A DNA stretch of 54,194 bases from an uncultured Muribaculaceae bacterium (lineage in GTDB: Bacteria; Bacteroidota; Bacteroidia; Bacteroidales; Muribaculaceae), in assembly GCA_947625935.1 (NCBI GenBank), contig CANQQE010000022.1, positions 1-54,194 on the forward strand, read 5' to 3'. Position 1 is the stretch's first letter. Every line of letters starts with the position of its first letter. The notes under the pieces were generated by a model. That model worked only from the letters and a program-made list of their open reading frames with translations. It searched no databases and was not told the origin of the DNA. This document shows positions 8,420 through 16,463 of the stretch, one piece after another. The translations under genes were made by a program, and so were the position numbers.

Positions 8420-9037
8420 ATGGAAAATCTAAATCTATTCATACGGTCGATATTTATCGACAACATGATATTCGCCTACTTTCTGGGTATGTGTTCGTTT
8501 CTGGCGGTCTCAAAGAACGTTAAAACGGCACTCGGGCTTGGCGTCGCGGTCACTTTCATGCTCGTCATAACGCTTCCGATCAACTACCTGCTGCAGACTT
8601 ATGTGCTGAGCGCGGGGGCTTTGAGCTGGTTAGGAGCGGAATATGCAGATGTAGACCTGAGCTTCCTGTCGCTAATCATGTTCATAGCGGTCATCGCGTC
8701 GATGACGCAGCTCGTGGAGATGGCTGTCGAGAAGTTCAGCCCGGCCCTATACTCGTCATTGGGAATCTTCCTTCCGCTCATAGCCGTCAACTGCGCCATA
8801 CTCGGCGGATCGCTGTTCATGCAGCAGCGCGACTTCGGCAGCGTGTGGACGGCGGTTTGCGCCGGCGGAGGCTGGGGCTTAGGGTGGCTTCTGGCGATAG
8901 TGGCCATAGCAGCGATAAGGGAGCGAGTGGCAAGCTACTCGAAAGTGCCGAAGCCGCTGAGGGGCATCGGTATAACGTTTATCATCACCGCTCTGATGGG
9001 CCTGGCGTTCATGAGCTTCCTCGGCATTAAAATATAA
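8420..9037 (+). CDS. nqrE: Na+-translocating NADH:quinone reductase subunit E
   Basis: Membrane subunit E, 205 residues with about six helices. Family features are the N-terminal segment IRSIFIDNMIFAYFLGMCSF, with a conserved Cys, and VNCAILGGSLFMQQRDF, with the second conserved Cys. These correspond to the Cys residues that, with NqrD, bind the intramembrane iron. It is separated from nqrD by 43 bases and from nqrF by 29. A TAATATATGG start context, with no strong ribosome binding site, is normal for Bacteroidota. Confidence 0.95.
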   Translation: MENLNLFIRSIFIDNMIFAYFLGMCSFLAVSKNVKTALGLGVAVTFMLVITLPINYLLQTYVLSAGALSWLGAEYADVDLSFLSLIMFIAVIASMTQLVEMAVEKFSPALYSSLGIFLPLIAVNCAILGGSLFMQQRDFGSVWTAVCAGGGWGLGWLLAIVAIAAIRERVASYSKVPKPLRGIGITFIITALMGLAFMSFLGIKI

Positions 9038-9066
9038 GACAATCCTCTCTAATCAATTAGTAGAGC

Positions 9067-10371
9067 ATGACAACAACGACAATATTACTACAATCGTCGG
9101 CGATGGGTCCGACAATACTGGCGGGAGTGGGATTTTTCCTTGCAATAACCCTCCTGTTGGTGGCCGTGCTGCTGATAGCCAAGCGTTTTCTGGTACACTC
9201 AGGCAAGGTTAAGATAACGCTCAACGACAGCAAAGAGATAATCGCCGACTCGGGCAAAAGCCTTCTGTCGACATTCGCAGACCAAAACATATTCCTTCCG
9301 TCGGCCTGCGGCGGCAAGGGTAGCTGCGCACAGTGCCGCTGCCAGGTTTTTGAGGGCGGCGGTGACATACTCCCCACCGAAACAGTGCACTTCTCTCGCA
9401 AGGAAATCAAAGACCACTGGCGATTGGGCTGCCAGGTCAAAGTGAAGGAGGATATGAAAGTGGGCGTACCCGAATCAATCCTCGATATCAAGGAATGGGA
9501 GTGTGAGGTCATATCGAACAAGAATGTGGCCACGTTCATCAAGGAGTTTATCGTGGCACTGCCGCCCGGGGAGCATATGAACTTCATCCCCGGCTCTTAC
9601 GCGCAAATCAAAATCCCGCCCTATGAGATGGACTATGACAAGGATATAGACAAGTCGCTGATAGGTCCGGAATATCTGCCTGCATGGGAGAAATTCGGGC
9701 TGTTCTCGCTCAAATGCAAAAACACGGAGACGACGGTGCGCGCCTACTCGATGGCCAATTACCCGGCGGAGGGCGACCGCATAATGCTGACGGTGCGCAT
9801 AGCGACACCGCCTTTCAAGCCAAAACCACAGACGGGTTTCATGGATGTCATGCCGGGTATAGCATCAAGCTATATCTTCACGCTCAAACCTGGTGACAAG
9901 GTGATGATGAGCGGCCCGTACGGGGATTTCCACCCCATCTTCGACTCGAAGAACGAGATGATGTGGATAGGCGGCGGCGCTGGTATGGCTCCGCTGCGCG
10001 CCCAAATCATGCACATGACCAAGACGCTGAAGACAACGGACAGAAAGATGAACTACTTCTATGGTGCGCGCGCTCTTAACGAGGTGTTCTATCTTGATGA
10101 TTTCCTTCAGCTTGAGAAGGAGTTCCCCAACTTCAAGTTCCATCTGGCACTCGACCGCCCCGACCCCGCAGCCGACGCAGCGGGAGTGAGCTACACGCCG
10201 GGGTTTGTGCATCAGGTGATTTATGACACATATCTCAAAGACCATCCGGCTCCTGAGGATATAGAGTACTATATGTGCGGCCCGGGCCCGATGAGCAACG
10301 CTGTCAACAAGATGCTTGACTCGCTTGGCGTGGACAAGGAGAATATCCACTATGACAACTTCGGTGGCTGA
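9067..10371 (+). CDS. nqrF: Na+-translocating NADH:quinone reductase subunit F
   Basis: NADH-oxidising entry subunit, 434 residues. There is an N-terminal membrane helix (about 15-38) and a 2Fe-2S ferredoxin domain with Cys at about 81, 87, 90 and 122 (CGGKGSCAQC ... GC). A ferredoxin-reductase module follows, with the FAD motif RAYSMANYP, the NADH-binding glycine loop GGGAGMAPLR and the C-terminal CGPGPM. Electrons pass from NADH to FAD to 2Fe-2S and on to the membrane subunits, with sodium export. All catalytic residues I can check are present. Last core gene of the nqr operon. Confidence 0.96.
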   Translation: MTTTTILLQSSAMGPTILAGVGFFLAITLLLVAVLLIAKRFLVHSGKVKITLNDSKEIIADSGKSLLSTFADQNIFLPSACGGKGSCAQCRCQVFEGGGDILPTETVHFSRKEIKDHWRLGCQVKVKEDMKVGVPESILDIKEWECEVISNKNVATFIKEFIVALPPGEHMNFIPGSYAQIKIPPYEMDYDKDIDKSLIGPEYLPAWEKFGLFSLKCKNTETTVRAYSMANYPAEGDRIMLTVRIATPPFKPKPQTGFMDVMPGIASSYIFTLKPGDKVMMSGPYGDFHPIFDSKNEMMWIGGGAGMAPLRAQIMHMTKTLKTTDRKMNYFYGARALNEVFYLDDFLQLEKEFPNFKFHLALDRPDPAADAAGVSYTPGFVHQVIYDTYLKDHPAPEDIEYYMCGPGPMSNAVNKMLDSLGVDKENIHYDNFGG

Positions 10372-10408
10372 CGCCGAACGCTCAAAACGACAATAAACCG
10401 TATTGACA

Positions 10409-10852
10409 ATGATAAAGAAACTGTTTCAATATCTGATAGTTACAATAATGGCCTCTGTCGCGTTGCCATCGTGTAACAAGGACAGTAAAGATGAGCCTAA
10501 CGACGTCATCAGCAAGGAGCAATTGGCCGGAACATGGGAGTCGAGGCAGGTTCTGGCCGGGGGCCAGTGGGTAGACACTTCGACCGACAGCTCCCTGGCT
10601 TTCACGGCTACGTTCTATGCCGACGGACGTTACCACGGGTCGGGTTCGGTGGCCGAGGGCTGGGGCACCTATGTCATCAAGGGTGATCAGGTGAACGTGC
10701 TGTATGAGGGGGCGGTGTTGCTCACCTACAAGATACAGTCGCTCAACGGCAACAACGCCCAAGTGTCGATAACCAAGGGCGCAACAGTGACGACAGCCGT
10801 CATCACCAAGACGAGCGGCTCGACGATAGTTCCCGGCAAGCCTGAAGCGTAG
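10409..10852 (+). CDS. Small lipoprotein, lipocalin-like
   Basis: 147-residue predicted lipoprotein. The N-terminus has a Lys pair, a hydrophobic stretch and a lipobox-like ALPSC with the lipidated Cys at residue 22, then a Ser/Asp/Asn-rich linker. The rest looks like a small beta-barrel of the kind found in Bacteroidota lipocalin-like proteins (LAGTWESRQV near the start, alternating hydrophobic strands). A TTG six bases upstream is in frame, but ATG at 10409 is the better start. It begins 38 bases after nqrF and precedes the operon terminator, so it is probably co-transcribed with nqr. I know of no role in NQR; function unknown. Confidence 0.75.
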   Translation: MIKKLFQYLIVTIMASVALPSCNKDSKDEPNDVISKEQLAGTWESRQVLAGGQWVDTSTDSSLAFTATFYADGRYHGSGSVAEGWGTYVIKGDQVNVLYEGAVLLTYKIQSLNGNNAQVSITKGATVTTAVITKTSGSTIVPGKPEA

Positions 10853-10875
10853 GCAGAACGGAGAGAGATAAGCAT

Positions 10876-10936
10876 AGCAATCCCGGAAGTACAGGCAGTT
10901 TAAAACGCTTCGCTTCCGGGATCGCTTTATTATTTC
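10876..10936 (+). terminator. Rho-independent terminator of the nqr operon
   Basis: A strong stem of 14 pairs, with one mismatch, joins 10876-10889 (AGCAATCCCGGAAG) to 10913-10926, with a loop of about 23 bases and then the T-rich tail TTTATTATTT. It sits between the lipoprotein stop and the convergent phosphorylase stop, and may also limit read-through from the other side. Confidence 0.75.
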
Positions 10937-10946
10937 AGGATGCGTA

Positions 10947-11822
10947 TCAGATGCGGTCGAGCACCGTTGCCACGAGGTCGCGCATGGCGGTCTTGTAGTT
11001 GGGAGTCACATCGTGGCGCATACGGTTGGCAATGATGGAGCAGACGGTCATGGCCCGATGTCCGAGCAAGCGGCTCAATCCTTGCAACGGGGCAGATTCC
11101 ATCTCGTAGTTTGTGATGCGGCGACCGAGATGGGTGAATGTCTCGATGCGGCTGTTGAGGTCGGGGTTGGCCAACGGGAGCCGCAGCTCTCGCCCCTGTG
11201 GGCCGTAGAATCCGACGGCTGATATGGTGTTGCCGCGAACCATGTCGCTGCCGCCAATACGGCTTACAAGCTCCTCGTCGGCATTCACGACGTAGGGTTT
11301 GGCCCAGAGCGGGTTCCAACCGGTGTGCTCGCACAGGGCTTTTTCAAAATCGAGGTCGGCCACAGAGTCGCGGCCGGCATAGTAGTTAAGCACGCCGTCG
11401 AATCCGATGGCTTTCTCGGCGATGACGGGCGTGCCGACAATCAGCTCGGGTTGCAGCGCACCCGATGTGCCGATGCGCACCATAGAGAGAGTGCGGTGGG
11501 CATCCTTGACCTCGCGGGTGGAGAAATCAATGTTGGCGAGCGCGTCAAGCTCGTTGATGACTATGTCGATGTTGTCGGGGCCGATTCCGTGACTGAGGCA
11601 CATTATGGGTTTCCCTTTGTAGGTGCCGCCAATGGTGTGGAACTCGCGCGACTGCACCTCAAAATCGCGTGTGTCGAAAAATGAAGCCACCATGTCCACT
11701 CGGCCCGGGTCGCCAACGAGAATTATGCGGTCGGTCAATTGTTCGGGGAGCAGATGCAGGTGGAATATCGAACCGTCGGGGTTGATTATCATTTCGGACG
11801 GGGCTATCACTTTTTTAATCAT
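10947..11822 (-). CDS. Nucleoside phosphorylase (uridine phosphorylase-like)
   Basis: Belongs to the nucleoside phosphorylase family that splits nucleosides with phosphate to base and ribose-1-phosphate (pyrimidine or purine salvage). 291 residues. Visible motifs are the phosphate-binding GDPGR near residues 38-42, the RIGTSGAL segment, and the NYEMESAPL segment whose Met-Glu pair contacts ribose. It is longer than E. coli Udp (253 residues), as are most Bacteroidota members. Uridine is the likely substrate from the MES region, but purine specificity cannot be excluded. Monocistronic or at the end of the dprA transcript (85-base gap); no clear promoter seen. Confidence 0.85.
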   Translation of the reverse strand: MIKKVIAPSEMIINPDGSIFHLHLLPEQLTDRIILVGDPGRVDMVASFFDTRDFEVQSREFHTIGGTYKGKPIMCLSHGIGPDNIDIVINELDALANIDFSTREVKDAHRTLSMVRIGTSGALQPELIVGTPVIAEKAIGFDGVLNYYAGRDSVADLDFEKALCEHTGWNPLWAKPYVVNADEELVSRIGGSDMVRGNTISAVGFYGPQGRELRLPLANPDLNSRIETFTHLGRRITNYEMESAPLQGLSRLLGHRAMTVCSIIANRMRHDVTPNYKTAMRDLVATVLDRI

Positions 11823-11906
11823 AGCGGAATAGTTTTAATGGTATTAATAGATTGTTTCTAAGTATTCAACAAAAAGGGTTGACGGATTGTTGCGGCCACG
11901 GGGCTT

Positions 11907-13016
11907 TCAGGCTAAACGATAGCGACCACCGGGGAGGTTTATAATCAGACCGCTGAACTCCATGTCGACCAGCAAGGCCATCAGTTTCGCAATGGGACGG
12001 TCGAGGTCGACCGACATACGGTTAATGACGGCATCGTCGTGAAGTGTGAGATAGTCGACGACGGCTTTCTGCTCAGGAGTAAGGTCGATGGGGAGGTCGA
12101 GCTGTTCACCCTCAACTTCCCTGCGGGGCCATCGCATGGCATCAATCAGATCGGAGGCCGAGGTAATCATGGCCGCGGTGTTGTCGATTATAAGCCGGTT
12201 GCATCCTTGGCTGTAGATGTCGCCCGTGCGGCCGGGGACAGCAAAAACGTCGCGGTCGTAGCCAGAGGCTATGCGCGCCGTGACGAGCGCCCCACCCTTC
12301 CGCGCCGACTCGACCACGACAAGTGCGTCGCATAGGCCAGCCACAATGCGGTTGCGCGCGAGGAAATTCCCTTTGTGGACGGGTGCGTCAGAGCGATATT
12401 CGGTAAGGAGCATACCGCCGTTGCGTGTCATATCGACAGCAACGTTGCGATGAACGGCGGGATAAATCGTGGTAAGCCCATGCGCCAGAACTCCGACAGT
12501 CGGGACCCCGCAGGCAAGGGCTTCGCGATGCGCCGCCACATCAATCCCATAGGCCAGTCCGCTGACGACGACGAGGTCGTCGACCTGCGCTTTAAGCTCG
12601 CTGACGAAATCGCGGATGAACGACAGGCCGTAGGGGGTGGCATGGCGCGTGCCAACTATACTGACAACGCGGCTGCCGTTGAGATCGGTGTCGCCCAGAG
12701 CATAGAGCATCACCGGGGCGTCGTCGCAACCGTCGAGCCGTGCGGGATAGTCGCTGTCGGTGAAGTAGAGCGGCCTGACATTGCCTGCGGCAAGGAAGTC
12801 GGCTTCACGCTCGCCCAACGCCAGGGCGTCGCGGCGAAGCGCATTGTCGAACAGACGGCTCTTGCAACCCATGACGGCTGACAACTGCCGCTCGCTCATG
12901 TCGAAGAAACGCTGCTCGTCGCCTACCCGCGCAAGGATTTCACGGGCGAGCGCAACTGTCAATCCCCTCAGAGAGGAGAAGGCTATGCGGAGTTTCAGGG
13001 ATTGGCTGTCGGCCAT
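11907..13016 (-). CDS. dprA: DNA-processing protein DprA
   Basis: DprA binds incoming single-stranded DNA and loads RecA during natural transformation; it is also widespread in bacteria not known to be competent. 369 residues. There is an N-terminal SAM-like region, then the Rossmann-like core with SIVGTRHATPYG (about 115-126), VSGLAYGIDVAAH (about 155-167) and GGMLLTEYRS, and a C-terminal winged-helix domain (about 305-369). It starts 25 bases downstream of the thioesterase gene and is probably co-transcribed with it. Confidence 0.93.
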   Translation of the reverse strand: MADSQSLKLRIAFSSLRGLTVALAREILARVGDEQRFFDMSERQLSAVMGCKSRLFDNALRRDALALGEREADFLAAGNVRPLYFTDSDYPARLDGCDDAPVMLYALGDTDLNGSRVVSIVGTRHATPYGLSFIRDFVSELKAQVDDLVVVSGLAYGIDVAAHREALACGVPTVGVLAHGLTTIYPAVHRNVAVDMTRNGGMLLTEYRSDAPVHKGNFLARNRIVAGLCDALVVVESARKGGALVTARIASGYDRDVFAVPGRTGDIYSQGCNRLIIDNTAAMITSASDLIDAMRWPRREVEGEQLDLPIDLTPEQKAVVDYLTLHDDAVINRMSVDLDRPIAKLMALLVDMEFSGLIINLPGGRYRLA

Positions 13017-13041
13017 CGCGAACGTAATTTTTACCTATTGT

Positions 13042-13449
13042 TCAATCAAGATAATCACGGAATGTCTCGGCGAGGATTTCACCACGACTCGCGCGTCCAT
13101 TGACCACAGAGACGACTGTGACGGTCGCGGTGACGATGTGAAGTCCCTCGGGGGTGAAAATGTCTTGATGAAATATGAAACGAGGGCCTTTGCGCTCAAG
13201 CCACAGCTTGCTGACCATGGACTCGCCCATATGCAGCGAGTTGATGTACTCAATCTCAACCTTTCTCACAACAGGCATCAGGCCCATCTCGTTCATACGC
13301 CGCCAAGTCAGTCCGACGTGTTCACAGAACTCATGGCGGGTGTGCTCGAGGTAGTGCAGATAGTTGGCGTTGTTGACAATCCCCTGTCCATCAACCTCGT
13401 AGTCGCGGACTTTCATGGGAAATTCAAAGATGTAGGGATGTTGGCTCAT
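13042..13449 (-). CDS. Acyl-CoA thioesterase, hotdog fold (YbgC/4-HBT type)
   Basis: 135-residue hotdog-fold thioesterase. The signature VRDYEVDGQGIVNNANYLHY (about 11-30) is the 4-hydroxybenzoyl-CoA thioesterase family motif, with the catalytic Asp at the position after GQG replaced by the usual Bacteroidota variant GQGIVNN. It probably hydrolyses acyl-CoA or acyl-ACP in the cytoplasm. The substrate is unknown. It lies between nrdG (75 bases upstream) and dprA. Start ATG at 13449; a longer start is not available. Confidence 0.85.
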   Translation of the reverse strand: MSQHPYIFEFPMKVRDYEVDGQGIVNNANYLHYLEHTRHEFCEHVGLTWRRMNEMGLMPVVRKVEIEYINSLHMGESMVSKLWLERKGPRFIFHQDIFTPEGLHIVTATVTVVSVVNGRASRGEILAETFRDYLD

Positions 13450-13523
13450 AACGTTGTTAATTCTTGAATTGTAAAATTAACAAATTTCTCAGAGCTGACC
13501 AACAAATAACTCTAAGAGATTGT

Positions 13524-14024
13524 CTAAAAAGCGGGACGCCACTCCTGCACAGCACCGGGGAGCGATCTGGGGACATCGACAAGACGCTGGTTGGCCGAGC
13601 CGCGAAACAGGAGGTCGGTGTCGCGCAACGACTCGACATAAGGGCCGTCGACGAGGACATCGACACAGCACAACAGGGGGGCCAACCTTTGGTCGGCGGC
13701 AACCTGCTCGTAGGTGAACCCGGTGTAGCACCAAACGGTCTTGCCTATCGACCGGATCCGACTCGCAAGCTCAATGACGGCATCAATCTGATAGAGGGGG
13801 TCGCCGCCCGACAAAGTGACATCAAAATCGTTTTCGGTTATCCGCTTCATCAGGTCATCGACCGACACAGATTCACCGCCGTCAAAATCCCAAGATGAGG
13901 GATTGTGGCAACCGGGACATCGGTGAGCGCAACCCGCGAGGTAGACTGAGGTGCGCAACCCCGGGCCGTCGACACTGGTACCGTCGATGATTCTCAATAC
14001 TCTTAACTTTGTCGCAGACATCAT
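13524..14024 (-). CDS. nrdG: Anaerobic ribonucleotide reductase activating protein
   Basis: Radical SAM activase that makes the glycyl radical on NrdD. 166 residues. The 4Fe-4S motif is CAHRCPGC at residues 32-39 (CxxxCxxC), with the SAM-binding GGDPLY segment further on. The start overlaps the nrdD stop (ATGA at 14021-14024), so the two are translationally coupled, as is standard for nrdDG. The strain can thus make deoxynucleotides without oxygen. Confidence 0.95.
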   Translation of the reverse strand: MMSATKLRVLRIIDGTSVDGPGLRTSVYLAGCAHRCPGCHNPSSWDFDGGESVSVDDLMKRITENDFDVTLSGGDPLYQIDAVIELASRIRSIGKTVWCYTGFTYEQVAADQRLAPLLCCVDVLVDGPYVESLRDTDLLFRGSANQRLVDVPRSLPGAVQEWRPAF

Positions 14025-16228
14025 TTATGAACCACGCGGTCGTTAAGCTCGGCAAGTTTGGCACTGTTCCAACGGTCGGTCGTCCCGACAAGATAGCCGG
14101 TGATGCGCTGCAGCTTGTCGATGACACGGCTACCGCATTTGGGACAGACCTCCATCAGGTCGTCGGCATTCTCATAGCCGCAGTCCATACACCGATTGCG
14201 GTTGTGGTTGACCGAGCAGTAGCCTATATTGTATTTGTCCATCAAGTCTACGATGTCGGCGATAGCCTGCGGGTTGTGGGTGGCGTCGCCATCAATCTCG
14301 ACATAGAAAATGTGGCCTCCGCCAGTCAATTCATGATAAGGGGCCTCAATCTTAGCCTTGTGGCGCGGCGAGCAATGGTAGTAGACCGGGACGTGATTGG
14401 AGTTGGTGTAGTAGGTCTTATCGGTGACGCCTGGGATTATTCCGAATGTCTTACGGTCTTTAGCCGTAAACTTTCCCGACAGCCCTTCGGCTGGTGTCGC
14501 GAGGACGGAGAAATTGTGGTTGTAACGACCGGAGAACTCGTTGACACGGCTGCGCATATGGGAGATAATGCGGAGTCCGAGTTTCTGGGCCTCGTCGCTT
14601 TCGCCGTGATGTTTGCCGGTCAAAGCTATCAGGCACTCGGCGAGACCGATGAACCCTATGCCGAGAGTACCTTGATTTATAACGGACTCGATGGTGTCGT
14701 CGGGTCTGAGGGATTCAGAGCCATTCCACAGGCGGGACATCAGCAGGGGGAACTGCTTTGCCATGGCTGTTTTCTGGAAATCGAACCTGTCGCAGAGCTG
14801 ACGAGCGGTTATCTCAAGGATTTCGTCGAGCTTAGAGAAGAAGCGGGCGATGCGTTCGTCACTGTCTTTTATAGACATACATTCGATTGCGATACGCACG
14901 ATGTTGATTGTCGAAAAGCTGAGGTTGCCGCGGCCAATCGACGTTTTCTCGCCAAAACGGTTTTCAAACACACGGGTGCGGCAACCCATGGTGGCTACCT
15001 CGTAGTTATAGCGCAGCGGGTCATCGGCTTTCCACTTTTCGTGGTGATTGAAAGTGGCGTCGAGGTTGACGAAATTAGGGAAAAATCGGCGTGCCGTCAC
15101 CTTGCAAGCAAGCTGATAGAGGTCGTAGTTGCGGTCGCCGGGGAGATAGCTGACCCCACGTTTCTTTTTCCATATCTGAATGGGGAAAATCGCGGTTGCC
15201 CCGTTGCCGACACCCTCATAGGTTGACGCCAGCAGCTCGCGGATGATGCAACGGCCCTCGGCTGAGGTGTCGGTTCCGTAGTTGATGGAGCTGAACACCA
15301 CTTGGTTCCCTCCGCGGGAGTGGATGGTGTTCATGTTGTGGATAAACGCCTCCATGGCCTGGTGAACACGTCCGACAGTCTTGTTGACGGCGTGTTGCAA
15401 AGCGCGCTCCCGACCTTTCAAGCCATCAAGAGGACGCTTTATGAAATCGTCAAGCTCAATTTCATAAAGGTCAGAATAGTCCTCGCCGGAAAGGGCCTCG
15501 ACATTTTTGACCTCCTCGACAAAGGAAGAACGCACGAATGGAGCGAGATAGAAGTCAAACGCGGGAATGGCCTGACCTCCGTGCATCTCGTTTTGCGCAG
15601 TCTCGAGCGATATGCAGCCAATGATACTGGCGGTCTCGATGCGCTTGGCAGGTCGGGACTCGCCGTGGCCCGCGTTGAAACCGTATTTCAATATCCGGTC
15701 AAGCGGGTGCTGCACGCAGGTGAGACTCTTTGTGGGATAGTAGTCTTTATCGTGAATGTGGAGGTAGCCGTTGCGCACGGCCTCGCGCGCCTCGGGCGAC
15801 AGGAGATAGTCGTCGACAAAAGGCTTGGTAGTCTCGCTGGCAAATTTCATCATCATCCCGGCGGGGGAATCGGTGTTCATGTTGGCGTTCTCGCGGGTGA
15901 CGTCGTTGTTTTTCGCCTCGATTATCTCAAGGAACATATCGCGCGTTTTGGCTCGACGGGCTATGTTGCGCTGATCACGGTAGGCGATGTAGCGTTTCGC
16001 TACTTCCTTGCGGGGGCTTTTCATCAATTCAAGCTCAACACGATCCTGAATCTCCTCGACCGTCATTTTTTCTTTGCCAGTCATGCCGATGCGGTCGGTG
16101 ATTTTGTGAATCAGAGCCTCGTCCTCGCCCATTTCGGTCTGAATCATCGCTTTGCGGATAGCCGCCTTGATTTTCTCCTCGTTATACCCGACGACACGGC
16201 CGTCGCGCTTGACTACCACTTGTATCAT
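14021..16228 (-). CDS. nrdD: Anaerobic ribonucleoside-triphosphate reductase
   Basis: Class III ribonucleotide reductase, reducing ribonucleoside triphosphates to deoxy forms in anaerobic cells. 735 residues. An ATP-cone domain occupies about the first 90 residues (VVVKRDGRVVGYNEEKI). The core carries the usual NrdD segments. The C-terminal zinc site has Cys pairs (CMDCGYEN and CPKCGS), and the glycyl radical site RITGY puts the radical Gly at about residue 711. nrdG follows with a four-base overlap. A near-perfect Bacteroidota promoter lies about 70 bases upstream. Confidence 0.97.
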   Translation of the reverse strand: MIQVVVKRDGRVVGYNEEKIKAAIRKAMIQTEMGEDEALIHKITDRIGMTGKEKMTVEEIQDRVELELMKSPRKEVAKRYIAYRDQRNIARRAKTRDMFLEIIEAKNNDVTRENANMNTDSPAGMMMKFASETTKPFVDDYLLSPEAREAVRNGYLHIHDKDYYPTKSLTCVQHPLDRILKYGFNAGHGESRPAKRIETASIIGCISLETAQNEMHGGQAIPAFDFYLAPFVRSSFVEEVKNVEALSGEDYSDLYEIELDDFIKRPLDGLKGRERALQHAVNKTVGRVHQAMEAFIHNMNTIHSRGGNQVVFSSINYGTDTSAEGRCIIRELLASTYEGVGNGATAIFPIQIWKKKRGVSYLPGDRNYDLYQLACKVTARRFFPNFVNLDATFNHHEKWKADDPLRYNYEVATMGCRTRVFENRFGEKTSIGRGNLSFSTINIVRIAIECMSIKDSDERIARFFSKLDEILEITARQLCDRFDFQKTAMAKQFPLLMSRLWNGSESLRPDDTIESVINQGTLGIGFIGLAECLIALTGKHHGESDEAQKLGLRIISHMRSRVNEFSGRYNHNFSVLATPAEGLSGKFTAKDRKTFGIIPGVTDKTYYTNSNHVPVYYHCSPRHKAKIEAPYHELTGGGHIFYVEIDGDATHNPQAIADIVDLMDKYNIGYCSVNHNRNRCMDCGYENADDLMEVCPKCGSRVIDKLQRITGYLVGTTDRWNSAKLAELNDRVVHK

Positions 16229-16295
16229 GATTTGTGATTTTGTTATTCCGGTTAGATAAATTTAAGTTAGCTGAGAGCCCACAGTTTGGACTTCA

Positions 16296-16326
16296 CAAAG
16301 CTACTAAGATTTACCGAAACAGCAAA
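16296..16326 (-). promoter_or_regulatory. Promoter of nrdDG
   Basis: Minus strand: TTTG (16326-16323), a 19-base spacer, TAGCTTTG (16303-16296). This is an exact match to the Bacteroidota consensus at ideal spacing. Start near 16289, leader about 60 bases. No obvious NrdR-box pair was recognised by eye. Confidence 0.75.
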
Positions 16327-16463
16327 TTAATCACGAGGAAAAATGAAAACAAATTTTCATTTTGGGAAACTTTCACCATATACCGACACAATCAATACTC
16401 TGATATATAGAATATTACATAATTATTTCGGGAAACTTTAGAGAATATACAATATGAAGCGGT

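Noticed and set aside
14009-16237. Long open frames (405 and 311 codons) antisense to nrdD
   Set aside because: They lie wholly opposite a certain gene and arise from its codon bias; no family features.
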